A program made the translations under genes and the position numbers. This document shows positions 1 through 9,553 of a stretch of 64,000 nt of DNA, in pieces; the stretch's first letter is position 1, and every line of letters starts with the position of its first letter. The notes beneath the pieces are model-generated. The model was not told where the DNA came from and ran no database searches. It saw only the letters and a program-made list of their open reading frames with translations. The DNA is from Adiantum capillus-veneris (Eukaryota > Streptophyta > Polypodiopsida > Polypodiales > Pteridaceae): contig CM043944.1 in assembly GCA_014529385.2 (NCBI GenBank), positions 64,258,248 to 64,322,247 on the forward strand, written 5' to 3'.

Positions 1-4
1 GACC

Positions 5-385
5 ATGCACATGAGCACCGCTCCCATGGGACCCTCTACCGGTTCACCTTGGGCGACGTACTTAGTCCATAGTACATACCTGCCATTATTACCATCCCCC
101 ACTATACCTACTATGGCCCCTTATGGTGGTCCTTTGATACACATCTTCTATACCACCCCTAGACTAGACCAGGTCTTTGCTCCAAGGACATCACGCCCTC
201 CACACCCCATCAACCCTTGGCTAGCCAACCGACCTATGATGTGCTATAGGTACGGTGAATATGGTCACTTCCAAACCAGATGTTTCCTACCAGAAGGATC
301 TCCACCATGCAGACATTGTCCAGATGCAAAGACCACTACACGAGAGATTGGCCCAAGAAACGCCTATCTTTTTCTCTCAACATGA
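5..385 (+). pseudogene. gag-like zinc-knuckle fragment
   Basis: An open stretch of 126 codons, rich in Pro, Thr and Tyr, ends in what looks like a worn retroelement zinc knuckle. The segment CYRYGEYGHFQTRC has the CX2CX4HX4C spacing, but the second Cys is Tyr. It is followed by a second Cys pair (CRHC) with no matching His/Cys. This layout is typical of the C-terminal part of a gag protein, but no protease or pol follows, and the window edge cuts off anything upstream. It is most likely a decayed retrotransposon remnant. Lineage cannot be assigned. Confidence 0.4.
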
Positions 386-1622
386 TCTCGGTAAGTTGTC
401 TCAAGAAATTTAAGGAAATACTAGAGTAATCACAAGAGCTCAAAGAATAGCCTAGAGCCTCCCCTTGCCCATAGAAAAGCCTCTGCCTATGAGAACCCCC
501 AAGGCATCAACTAAGTTGCAGTCAATAGTGGAAGAAGAACTAGAGCCCGAGCTACAAAATGCAAACTTTTCTCTAAGTATTGAGCAGGCAAATAGCACAT
601 TCATACGATAGAGGAAGAATCAAGTTTAAGTTTCCATTCCAACAACCATGAGTAATATCAGTTAAGCAAAAATATCAACAGAGTACCTAGGCATGCTAAA
701 TCAAGCAATATCAGCACCAACCATGTTATGCTTTCCTCCTGTTTTTCCAACATAAAGAGTAAGCACTCAAGACAATACATGCTTACTTTTTTCATTTTTT
801 ATTTTATATTATCGTATCAAAGTGTCCACCATTGTTAGTACAAAGGGGGAGTGCCTAAGGTCCAAATAATGGTCACGCTTACCACAAAGACATAATGACG
901 ATAGGGGATTAAGGGCTACAAGCATCGGGGGAACAACCCCTAGAAGATGAAATACAAGCAAAAATTTTGCACTAAATATGAAGCAAACTAGCATGCAAAA
1001 TGTAAGGCCAAATGGCACTGGCTGTAGTAGTAGGTAGCGTTGGTTTCAAAAATAAAAAACACTAATTATATCGATAATTTGCGCATCTAATATAACATGC
1101 AAGGGAGCTTCTTTATGGGAAGTGTTGCACTCAAGGGTCGGGGGACTGGATAGCAACCTATGCCTTAGGACCAGCTTGGCAATGTCTAAGGCAACACAAA
1201 CCACCCCAATTGTATTGATATCAACGTTGCCAGGAACTCACCACTAGCACCTCAACTCCTAGCAGGCAACAAAGCCCCAATCCACAACATTCATCACTCA
1301 ACTATGCCATCACCAGTTCTCAGCACTCACCCTCACCCTCTGACCTACACCCTCGCTGTAGGATCTACGCCAATTCACATAGTCCTAATTCAAATAGTCT
1401 ACTTCATTAAATTTCTTTATTTTTTATTATGCTTACTAGACCTACCTTTTCTTATTAAAGCATTAAAATATCATTTTGCTTTAATTTTTCCATAAGTCAT
1501 TTTATTTTTATTATTTTTAAATTTATTTTGTCCTAAAATGTCAATGTGATCTTTTCACCTTCTTGTTTAGTGGGTGTGTTGTACTATATAACGTATTTGT
1601 GATTATGTGTATAATTAGACAC
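386..1622. other. No gene seen; decayed repeat DNA
   Basis: AT-rich sequence with scattered stops in all frames. At 843-852 a purine run (AAAGGGGGAG) is followed by TGCC, which resembles a polypurine tract in front of an LTR start. No partner LTR was found, so this is not called as an element. Confidence 0.4.
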
Positions 1623-1730
1623 ATATGTTAGGTTTGTAGCATACAACACTAGTTAATCGTACCTCAACATTGCTAATTTGGTAGGACAAATATGTTAGGT
1701 TTGTAGCATACAACACTAGTTAATCGTACC
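1623..1730. repeat. 41-bp direct repeat, two copies
   Basis: The same 41 bases, beginning ATATGTTAGGTTTG and ending TTAATCGTACC, occur at 1623-1663 and 1690-1730, separated by 26 bp. The copies are identical by eye. They are too short to be LTRs of a recognisable element, and a local duplication is the simplest reading. Confidence 0.75.
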
Positions 1731-2209
1731 TTTCAAATTCGCCTACACATGGATGGTGTTCCGAGGCATTGTAGGTGGTAGCTTTCTAATGATTTTGACA
1801 AGTTTGATGACTTCCTATACAATGAACCAAAAAACTTCTAACTAGTGATAGCAATGAGAGTGGCTTTATAAATGTTAATTTTAGATTCACATAATGAGAA
1901 AAATGTGAGCTTTTTGTACGTGATTATACGTTTGAAAAACAAAATGTGGGACTCAAATAACAATATTGTGTGATCAACAACCCATTCAGTTTACTGTTTA
2001 GAAAAACCTCTAGCATTCTTAAATAGGGCAGCCACATCATGAGCTAACGTCTTTTGAAAGAATTAAAAAAAATCCCGAGAAAGAGACCTTCCCTTTAATT
2101 TTATAAATTGAATGGGATAAAATTTTCCATTTTTTTAAAATAAAAAATTTCTAAAAATAGTTAAATCAACTCTCTCCCTCCCAGTCTGTCGTAGTGTGCT
2201 GGAGTCAGT

Positions 2210-2210
<1 letters not shown>
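1731..2210. other. No gene seen
   Basis: AT-rich non-coding sequence leading into the CT repeats. No motif, inverted repeat or coding pattern stood out. Confidence 0.4.
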
Positions 2211-2211
<1 letters not shown>

Positions 2212-2250
<39 letters not shown>

Positions 2251-2287
2251 ACACACACAAGGCGGCCAGCCTGCCAAAGGTATGGTT

Positions 2288-2320
<33 letters not shown>
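2212..2320. repeat. Two (CT)n microsatellites
   Basis: Dinucleotide CT tracts run at about 2212-2248 and 2289-2320, separated by about 40 bp of mixed sequence. Poly-Leu/Ser and poly-Arg/Glu reading frames across them are products of the repeat and are not genes. Confidence 0.9.
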
Positions 2321-2322
<2 letters not shown>

Positions 2323-2930
2323 CTCTTGCCCTCTTCGATTGCCACTGCAGGTCGACGTCGACAGACGTCGCCGCCTATGAGCCTTGCAGGTGTCGCGTAA
2401 CACCGTCGTTCGCTGCATTTGCAAAGTCTTTGACATCTTCAAAATGCCACGGTGGCATTTTCATGCTATATAACTAACACTATTCGTTTGTGTCCAGTAA
2501 ATTATTATATGTAAGTGGCAGCCGTCGTGTGAGTAGGGCACATAAAACTATATGATTGAATCATCAGAAAATTGATGTTTTGAATAAACTGCTGCATTAC
2601 ATCACCTTTGGATGCTTAACATTAACAAATCCTGAAGAATTTTGAAGGTCAAGGAGGGGTTTTTTGAGTTGCGATAGTGCTCAGAGAGTCTGATGTGGGC
2701 GATGCAGGGGAGCTAATAGGAGGCGGTTATAATCGCATGCAGAGCTTGAGCGACGACAAACTTGCTCCGTAGGTTTTGTTGCAGTCTTCTCGTGGGTGTT
2801 TTGATCTACACGGTTCAGTCCACGAACTCGTGGGTGTCCGACCTTGCGGCATCTGGTCGGATTGCCACTAGTCACGATCCATCATCAAGTCCCTTATGAA
2901 TGTTGTTGCTTGGCTCTCATTGTTTGAGTC
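2321..2930. other. No gene seen; target flank of the 2.67-kb LTR element
   Basis: Mixed-composition sequence without a convincing coding frame. Its last five bases (GAGTC, 2926-2930) are repeated right after the element at 5602-5606 and are the target-site duplication. Confidence 0.5.
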
Positions 2931-3151
2931 TGTGAGAATGAGGAGAACTCACTGAGAAGGTGAGAGAGAGAAGGGATAGAGATACGTAGAGCGTGGCAAG
3001 AAGGCGATGATTGTATTCAAGAGAAGGTGTAGTTATATACACATGAATACAGTTACAGCGTTCGTTTGATTCTTGGAGTTTGCACGCGCCTCTTGGCATC
3101 TCATAACGTGTATGATGACTATGATGATGATGTGGATTATTATTTCCCACA
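2931..3151 (-). repeat. 3' LTR of the 2.67-kb element
   Basis: 221 bp, nearly identical to 5381-5601. On the minus strand it reads TGTGGGAAAT...CATTCTCACA, with the TG...CA termini of LTRs. It contains a TATA-like GTATATAACT on the minus strand at about 3032-3041. Confidence 0.9.
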
Positions 3152-3163
3152 CGCCCCCGTAAG
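3152..3163 (-). promoter_or_regulatory. Polypurine tract of the 2.67-kb element
   Basis: On the minus strand TTACGGGGGCG lies directly in front of the 3' LTR start TGTGGG. This is the position and composition of the plus-strand priming tract. Confidence 0.7.
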
Positions 3164-3274
3164 ACACATCATCTATACAAAGGCATGCATGTGAAAAGTG
3201 TGAGATTCAATCTACATGCTTTGGAAAAATACAATATGCGTATGCAATTATTCTTGGTGTGACTTCCGAGGTCT

Positions 3275-5272
3275 TCAACCTGGATCAAGGTTCGACTTCA
3301 TAATGGCGAAGCTTAGCAACTCTGATTGCTTCATTGAACGAGCTTTAAAGGACTTCTTCACGTCCACTCCATGAGTGATTTCACGAGCTTGTAAACCACA
3401 TATTCGCCCCCGCAAGCGAAATGAAAAAAAGAATCCAACTTGGGACGTGTGAGTCGATGTCGAGGTTAAGACTTGAAGCACAAGCATGGTAGAGTGAGAG
3501 TTGGTAGGGAGCAGTGACCTACCATGAGAAGCTTCACCTCCTGGATCAAAGTTGATTGATATCCATGGAAGTAGGGATTTGCCTGGTGCTCGTAATGCTT
3601 GAGCATTGGTAAGTGTCAAAGGAAAGCAACTCAGGGGAGTGACAGCAGCTTGAGAGTCCGTGTGGAAGAGTCTCTCAACCGGTAAAGAGTGGAAATGATG
3701 CTCAGGTGAAAGAGGAACAACAATATAAGCATCAAATAAATCCAATTTGGATTTGGAAGAAGCATCCAAGGTAGCTTGAAGGAGATTAGTTGGAGTAGCG
3801 TTCAGAGAAGTCTCATCATAGCAAGACATTGTAGGGACACTTGCACTTGCTGTATGCCCAAATATGTGAGCCTTGAAAGAAGTGTTTAGGAAAGCGAGAA
3901 ACACTTCGATGGTGGCAGCATCATCTTTAGCTGCAACAGACTTCAATGGTGGCACAGAGTTTGCAGCATAGAAAGAGGCTCCAAGGGCTGGATCAAATTG
4001 GTATTTGGGGCCAACGAAAGTGACAGTTGGTGCAGGAGCATCGACGTAAGGACTGGAATGCCTCAACCGGATGGCAGCAACGGGGCATCCTTGAGAGAAT
4101 GTAGGCATGGCTGCCTCGAGAGCAAGTTGTTGAGAGGCTTTAGGAGCATGACTTGTAGCTTGATGGGTAGCAACTTCAAGGGGCCGGGCATGGATGGATT
4201 TAACCAAAGCAAGTTCTTCAGCAGCAAGGCTTTCAAGGAAGGCTTGAATGGCCGTGTCATCCGCATCCACTTCGTCAGCCATGAGCGGCTGTGTGTGTGC
4301 AGAAGGGGAGCCTTGAAAACTTGCACACATGGCTCTACCAACTGCAAAATTGGGAGCAATAAGAGCGGGGTTTTCTGGCTGTGTAGCATCAGGTTGATGG
4401 CGTGTTGGATGGGTACAGACGCCCAATGGAGGCTCTATGTGGGCATGCAAGGGACTGCCACAGAAGGAGTGGGCTTCGGCCTGAGAGGCAAGCTTGGGAC
4501 CCAGTTGGCGAGTATATTGCTGCCCTTGTATGGAAGAGGGTATGACCAACGTGGCACTTTTGGGTTCTTGGAGGGCACCGAGCACGGAGGGGGCCTCATT
4601 GCAAGAGTACAATGTTGCAGCAGGTGCAGCATTCTGGCCATTGATGGGTTGTGAATGACCAAGTGGCTTCTGGATAGGGGAAGCGAGGTTCGCAACAACG
4701 GCCATGGTTGCTATGATGGCAACACTTGCAGTAACCGCGGCAGCAAGGGTATCCTTCTTGGCCGCAGCAGTTGGTAATTTGAGAGTGGTGGTGGCAATAT
4801 TGACCGCAGTAGGCTCGTCTGCAGGTTGTGCCGCAGGCGTGACGTCAGTCACAGTTGCATCGTTGGCTGCCCACACTTCGTCTGCAGCGGTTGCATCAAG
4901 GGAAGCAGGTAGGGTTGCGGCAGCATCAGTGTCTGAAAGTGTTGAGGTAGGACCTACGGCAGTTGCAGCGTCATCTGCGGCATGGTTGACGAATGGCATG
5001 GCCGCAAGGGTGGCGGCACCAGCGCACGCAGCATCGTTTTCGGAAGCAAGATTTTCAGCAGCGGCGGCGTCTGCAGCAGGGTCTACTTCTACAGCAGGTT
5101 CGGTAGCTACAGCAATGGTGGTAGTTGTGGCATCAACTTCTTTGGGAGGGCACGTGCTCGGAGAGCAACCACATGCGAGTACAGGCTCAACTGCACCACG
5201 AACCGGATGATGTGTGACATCATCAGTAAGGCTCCCAAGGAAGATTTGAATTGCGATTTCTTCATCAGCCAT
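3275..5272 (-). CDS. Alanine-rich 665-aa protein of unknown function inside an LTR element
   Basis: The sole ORF of the 2.67-kb element, uninterrupted for 665 codons, starting about 100 bp downstream of the primer site. I do not recognise it. Residues 1-230 are very rich in Ala, Thr, Asp and Val. Residues 195-215 form a short hydrophobic Ala/Val stretch that could be a membrane segment or simply low complexity. The remainder is more ordinary, with several Pro/His/Ser-rich parts. A motif of the type AIQxFLxSL recurs: at residues about 6-14 (AIQIFLGSL), about 341-349 (AIQAFLESL) and about 453-460 (TIEVFLAFL). The first two are preceded by MADE. No zinc knuckle, DSG protease, RT or integrase motif is present. 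The start MADE at 5272 is chosen because it is the first ATG of this frame after the leader. Persistence of so long a frame in a non-autonomous element suggests a function or a recent capture, but low-complexity GCN-rich sequence can also stay open by chance. Confidence 0.6.
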   Translation of the reverse strand: MADEEIAIQIFLGSLTDDVTHHPVRGAVEPVLACGCSPSTCPPKEVDATTTTIAVATEPAVEVDPAADAAAAENLASENDAACAGAATLAAMPFVNHAADDAATAVGPTSTLSDTDAAATLPASLDATAADEVWAANDATVTDVTPAAQPADEPTAVNIATTTLKLPTAAAKKDTLAAAVTASVAIIATMAVVANLASPIQKPLGHSQPINGQNAAPAATLYSCNEAPSVLGALQEPKSATLVIPSSIQGQQYTRQLGPKLASQAEAHSFCGSPLHAHIEPPLGVCTHPTRHQPDATQPENPALIAPNFAVGRAMCASFQGSPSAHTQPLMADEVDADDTAIQAFLESLAAEELALVKSIHARPLEVATHQATSHAPKASQQLALEAAMPTFSQGCPVAAIRLRHSSPYVDAPAPTVTFVGPKYQFDPALGASFYAANSVPPLKSVAAKDDAATIEVFLAFLNTSFKAHIFGHTASASVPTMSCYDETSLNATPTNLLQATLDASSKSKLDLFDAYIVVPLSPEHHFHSLPVERLFHTDSQAAVTPLSCFPLTLTNAQALRAPGKSLLPWISINFDPGGEASHGRSLLPTNSHSTMLVLQVLTSTSTHTSQVGFFFSFRLRGRICGLQAREITHGVDVKKSFKARSMKQSELLSFAIMKSNLDPG

Positions 5273-5368
5273 GCTTGGCTGGGTGAGTTGGCGTCTGCCA
5301 AGGTTCGGAGCGTTACTGCGCAGAGGGGTTGTGGTGGGACACCTTCAAGGTGAGCCAGGATCACCACT

Positions 5369-5380
5369 GCGATGATACCA
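5369..5380 (-). promoter_or_regulatory. Primer binding site (initiator-Met tRNA type)
   Basis: Minus strand TGGTATCATCGC follows the 5' LTR directly. Its first eight bases match the plant iMet primer site TGGTATCAGAGC; the last bases differ. Confidence 0.75.
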
Positions 5381-5601
5381 TCTGAGAATGAGGAGAACTT
5401 ACTGAGAAGGTGAGAGAGAGAAGGGACAGAGATACGCAGAGCGTGGCAAGAAGGCGATGATTGTATTCAAGAGAAGGTGTAGTTATATACACATGAATAC
5501 AGTTACAGCGTTCGTGTGATTCTTGGAGTTTGCACGCGCCTCTTGGCATCTCATAACGTGTATGATGACTATGATGATGATGTGGATTATTATTTCCCAC
5601 A
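5381..5601 (-). repeat. 5' LTR of the 2.67-kb element
   Basis: 221 bp, matching 2931-3151 with about five substitutions (roughly 2%). The terminal CACA of the other copy is CAGA here. It is followed by the target duplication GAGTC at 5602-5606. Confidence 0.9.
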
Positions 5602-5606
5602 GAGTC

Positions 5607-6035
5607 AGTACTAGTGATGGCACTAAAGCCCTGTTCATCGATCGCGCATTTTCTTGATTGTTGGTTTTCTGTAAGCTTGTGTAATCCATTAGCCTTGATC
5701 TGCAATCAGTTGGACATGGTGTTGCGCTCTCTTTGCCACGCCTCCCACAAGGAAACATTAGTCCTTATTATCTCCTAAGAAAAATAGTCAGTCATTAAGG
5801 CACCGATTAGTGTGTATCTTCTACACCTATTATCCTTATAATGCACGGAAGTTAAATTTATAATCAATGTTTAATCCTATATTTAGCGCTCAATTTTGCT
5901 TGTATTTCCTCCACTAGGGTGTGTTCCCTCGGGCTTCTAGCCCTCGCCTGACCTAGGGTACTTGCCACTTGGTGCCCCACTCCCTCTTTCCCCCCTCTTT
6001 TGTGCTTTGAGTTTTGTTCCGGTGCGGGGATAAAA
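5607..6035. other. No gene seen; upstream part of the degraded LINE or its flank
   Basis: Non-coding sequence between the LTR element and the first plausible LINE start codon. The boundary of the LINE cannot be placed, because no target duplication or poly-A end was found. Confidence 0.35.
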
Positions 6036-7438
6036 ATGGAACCTGAGGCCTTGCCCATGGAGGAAGACATAATCAAGTTTTCGCAAATGCTCGCAGCCAA
6101 AAAAATGTCAGATGATGGAGTAGCTCCGTGGATGAAGGGAAAGACATGACTTTGCGACCTTCAAACGACGCCATAATGAAGAGTGAGTCCAGCCGAGATG
6201 ATTAATAATGCTCTCTCTCGGAGGACAAGGTCCTTTGGGTTAAATAAAAAGGAAATGAGCTAGTCCAAACTACTCAGAAATTCAACTTTGATCAAGCGAA
6301 GACCCTCAAGGAGAGTGTGCCCCAGGGGTCGATTGATACAAATGTGAACAAGGAATCCAGATTCCTCTTCTCTTAGACCAAGCATCTCATTTCGAAGAAT
6401 TTTGAAGGGTCCAAATCACAAGGACTACACTAAAGTCACTGCTTTTGAGGCATCAAGTGCGGGAGGCCACAAAAGATTGAAGAATGTTAAAGCCCAGCTT
6501 GAATAAGAGATGAAAGAAGTAAACAGTTAGTTAGAATGTGGCCCAACCGATAACAAAAGAACTTGCTCTCAAACAGAATGCAGTGGGCTTCTCAAAGAAG
6601 GGATGGTGGATTGAGCCAATAGTGCTCTAAATTCTATTGTAGCAAGTGGAGGTTGCAAAGGTTATCAATGTCGCAAGTCCGTCAGCACTCATTGAAAAGC
6701 AACTAGCCACTCAAGCTAAGCTTATGCTAGTGTTTGGATTCAATGGGAGAGTCCTTAATAGACCTGAACTGATCCAATGGATCCAAGGACCACAAATTCT
6801 TGGACATGGGGAGGAAATTGAAAACACCACTTACCTAGCCAAGGGCTTTTGCTCATTTAGATTCAAGGAGGTCTATGATGTGTCAAAGATCCTGGAGAAA
6901 GGCCCCCTGATTTTTAACATGACCTTAGTGTGTGTGGTGCCATGGGAACCAATTTTTGATTCAGTGGAGTCTCTCCAAGGGAATCATTTTGTTTGGATCA
7001 AGTTTGCAGGTCTACCTAGTTGGCTCTCGGATAACATCAGGTTGCTCGCCAGTCAACTAGGCACCCCCTTGTTTGTTTCTAGCAAGGGTGTACTTGACAG
7101 ATTCTCTAACCAAATTTGTATAGGTTGGAATATTTCTAAGTCACCACCAAAGAGCATGGTGATCAATGTTGGAGATGGGCTTATTACTATTTTGCTCAAT
7201 TTTAAGACGTAATTTGGGGCATGCTTTGAGTGTAACAAATTTGGGCACTTTCCCAAATATCACCCCATGAAGATCAATGGGAATACCAATCCTACAATGC
7301 AAGATTCTAGTGTAGGGCTTGACAACCATGTCCTTGTGAAGGAAGCATTTGTGGAAGATAAGGAGAAACAAATGAAGAGTAACATAGGGACAGGAGTAGA
7401 GGAGGAGAAAGAGGCTATGATGTGGATAATGAACCACC
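6036..7438 (+). pseudogene. LINE ORF1 remnant (DUF4283 plus zinc knuckle)
   Basis: The 5' half of a non-LTR retrotransposon. A short N-terminal piece can be read from the ATG at 6036, then frames break repeatedly until an open 188-codon block at 6646-7212. This block carries the pattern of DUF4283, the nucleic-acid-binding N-terminal domain of many plant LINE ORF1 proteins (HFVWIKFAGLPSWLSDN followed by a LxxLASQLGTPLFV segment). After a stop, the sequence reads CFECNKFGHFPKY, a CX2CX4HX4C knuckle whose last Cys is Tyr. The frame then runs on as an acidic, Lys/Glu-rich tail until the copia insertion at 7439. ORF1 coats the LINE RNA; this copy is dead. The LINE resumes at 12709. Confidence 0.75.
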
Positions 7439-7660
7439 TGTTGGAATTAGATTTGCAGTGCACACATCTTGGAGAAGAAGAAGGAAGCTCAAACCACACA
7501 ATAGAGAGTGTATTACTTAGTGTGCAATGGAAAGATAGATAGCCCTAGAGTGATGGGTGTATATATAATGCATGGGGGGAACAACCTCCTAAAGAGGGAA
7601 AAAATGCCACGGCGGCCCTAGTGTGTTCACACACATCACTACCACATGTATATGGTAACA
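7439..7660 (-). repeat. 3' LTR of copia element
   Basis: 222 bp, minus strand TGTTACCATA...CTAATTCCAACA. A TATA-like CATTATATATAC lies on the minus strand near 7558-7569. It pairs with 12483-12708, with several indels. Confidence 0.9.
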
Positions 7661-7673
7661 AATCCCCCCGGGA
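7661..7673 (-). promoter_or_regulatory. Polypurine tract of copia element
   Basis: Minus strand CCCGGGGGGATT directly precedes the 3' LTR start TGTTACC. Confidence 0.8.
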
Positions 7674-7735
7674 GTGATGCGGTGAACGAGAGCTGGCACA
7701 TGAGTAAAGGGAAGTGCCATGCCTTGAGGACAGGA

Positions 7736-9331
7736 TCAGTCCACAAAGGAGAGTAAGCCCAAAGCTTTGCGGAAAGCTTCAAGCTTCTCACGAGACAATG
7801 CCTTTGTGAAAAGATCTGCAAGGTTGTCCTGTGTTGGCACATAAGCCAAGCTGATCTCTCCTGCTGAGAGCCTCTCCCTGACATAGTGGTAATGCACCTC
7901 AATGTGCTTTGTGCGAGCATAAAAAACCGGGTTCCTCGCAACTGCCAATGCGCTCTGACCGTCAGTGTAGATATTGTTGGTAGTGTCCTGTCCAACACCC
8001 AAATCATCCCCATAAGGCGTCTGAGCCATACATACTCAACCGTAGCTGTGAAGACTGCCGTATACTCAACCTCACAACTTGAAGTGGCCATAGTAGTTTG
8101 CTTCTTGCTCACCCATGATGTACATGAACCGCCAATCATGAAACAGAAACCACTTGTGGACACTCGCATGTCAAAACAACCAACCCAGTCAGAGTCTGAA
8201 AAAGCATGTAAGTCTGGCGGAAATGTCCCCCCTTGGGATAAAACAAGCCAAGATGTAAAGTGCCACTAAGGTGGCGGAAAATCCTCTTGACAGCCTGCCA
8301 ATGCTTAGACCCTGGGCTATGCATAAATCTGCTGACCTGTGAGACTGCAAACTGAATATCCGGCCTCGTGTTGCATACATAAATGAGGCAGCCAACAGCA
8401 GTTCCGTAAAGAGTGACATTAGCAGGATCGCCAACATCATGTATACTCAACTTCAAACCTGTTTCCATGGGAGTGGCAATAGGTTTGCAATCCTCAAGTC
8501 CAAACTTACATAGCAATGTCTCTATGTAACTTTTCTGACACAAGGCAATACCACCATCACACTGCTTAAACTATATACCCAAGTAATGATGCAACAGCCC
8601 CAAATCTTTCACCTTGAAAGTAGCATTCAAATCAGCCTTAAATTCAGCAATATGTTTCTCATTTGGTCCAGTGATCAGCAAATCATCAACATAAAGAACC
8701 ACAATGAGAAGTACATCACCCTGACGCTTTACATACAATGTGCTTTCTGTTGGACTGTTACAAAAGCCTCGTTTAACCAAATGAGTGTTAGCTTTATCAT
8801 ACCAAGCACGAGGAGATTGCTTCAACCCATACAAATCATTCTTACATTTGCACACTTTCTCCTCTTGTCCTTCTATGACAAAACCGCGAGGCTGCGTTAC
8901 ATAAACTTCCTCAAATATGTCACCATTCAAGAAAGCAGTAACAATGTCTGATTGATGTACATCGCAACAAAAATGAGCTCCCAATGCACATAGAAAGCAC
9001 ATGGTAGTCAAACAACAAGTGGAAGCAAAAGTCTCTTCATAATCTATGCCTTTTTTTGTGCATAACCCTTTGCAACAAGTCGAGCCTTATGGCGATCGAT
9101 CTCACCATCCGGCTTGCGTTTCAACTTGTAAACCCACTTTGTACCAATGGCCTCTTTGCCAGGAGGCAAATCACATAAAGTCCATGTGTCATTTTCTATA
9201 AGTGAATCATATTCTGAGTGCATGGCAGTCATCCAATTTTTTGAATTCTCTGCTTCATCAAAAGATAGGTTCCTCAACATCATGTAAGCTAGACACATCC
9301 AAAGCATAACAATTTGATGCATAAGATGCAT
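7736..9331 (-). pseudogene. copia reverse transcriptase and RNase H
   Basis: The C-terminal half of the copia polyprotein, in several broken frames. RT starts with the copia block WMTAMHSEYDSLIENDTW and GTKWVYKLKRKPDGEIDRHK (9044-9331). It continues with DVHQSDIVTAFLNGD, DLYGLKQSPRAWY and the catalytic LYVDDLLI (8571-9011). A stretch with RPDIQFAVSQVSRFM (8136-8543) leads to RNase H. The RNase H end (7736-8029) shows TDGQSALAVARNP, the KHIEVHYHYVRE block and ADLFTKAL. Stops and frameshifts lie between these blocks (around 9011-9044, 8543-8571 and 8030-8170). The YVDD residues are intact, but the protein cannot be made as a whole. Confidence 0.92.
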
Positions 9332-9553
9332 GGCTAGAGCCTGAAAGAGCGAGTACGATTAGATAAAAGTGCATCCAATTTAGTGTCACGCAATGTATAC
9401 CAGCCATTTTGGCATACCTCTAGCCTGCTCATTTTCAACCCTTTCCTCAGCAAGTACATCATGTATATTTGCATCAGTAATAGGCTCATCTATAACATTT
9501 TCTGAAACTTCCATAGGCTGTACATTTGCCTCATTGGAATTTACATTCGAACT
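9332..9553 (-). other. Frame-broken spacer between copia integrase and RT
   Basis: This part normally encodes the variable linker between the integrase C-terminus and RT. It is AT-rich here and no continuous frame is left. Confidence 0.5.

Larger units (their letters stand above)
2931..5601 (-). mobile_element. Compact non-autonomous LTR retrotransposon with a novel ORF
   Basis: A complete 2671-bp element read on the minus strand. Both ends are 221-bp direct repeats, with about five mismatches between copies, that begin TGTGGGAAAT and end TCTCACA (right copy TCTCAGA). GAGTC flanks both sides (2926-2930, 5602-5606), the 5-bp target duplication expected of integrase-mediated insertion. Next to the right-hand (5') LTR is a primer site resembling the initiator-Met tRNA complement, and next to the left-hand (3') LTR is a purine tract. 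The interior has no gag zinc knuckle, protease, RT, RNase H or integrase; it holds a single 665-codon ORF. The element must therefore have been moved in trans. The primer site and short LTRs suggest copia machinery, which is inference. It is smaller than typical LARDs, larger than TRIMs, and unlike TR-GAG elements in having no recognisable gag. Confidence 0.88.

Noticed and set aside
843-853. Purine run followed by TG, as in a polypurine tract and LTR start
   Set aside because: No second LTR, primer site or pol sequence was found near it.
809-1018. Minus-strand frame starting MPFGLT, resembling a gypsy RT motif
   Set aside because: Only six residues match at the first ATG; nothing else of RT follows.
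2194-2477. Poly-Leu/Ser and Arg/Glu open frames over CT repeats
   Set aside because: Products of CT/GA dinucleotide repeats; the same happens at 41473-41718, 42173-42733, 51253-51727 and 62213-62628.
3998-4654. Plus-strand 218-codon frame inside the 2.67-kb element
   Set aside because: Antisense shadow of the 665-codon ORF, with no motif or element-consistent orientation.
4704-5210. Plus-strand 168-codon Ala/Val-rich frame antisense to the 665-codon ORF
   Set aside because: GCN-rich sequence keeps the complementary frame open; it lacks its own context and runs against the element's orientation.
7886-8269. Plus-strand open frames within the minus-strand copia element (also 8586-8951, 9689-9994, 10966-11451)
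   Set aside because: Antisense to recognised pol and gag blocks; no independent support.
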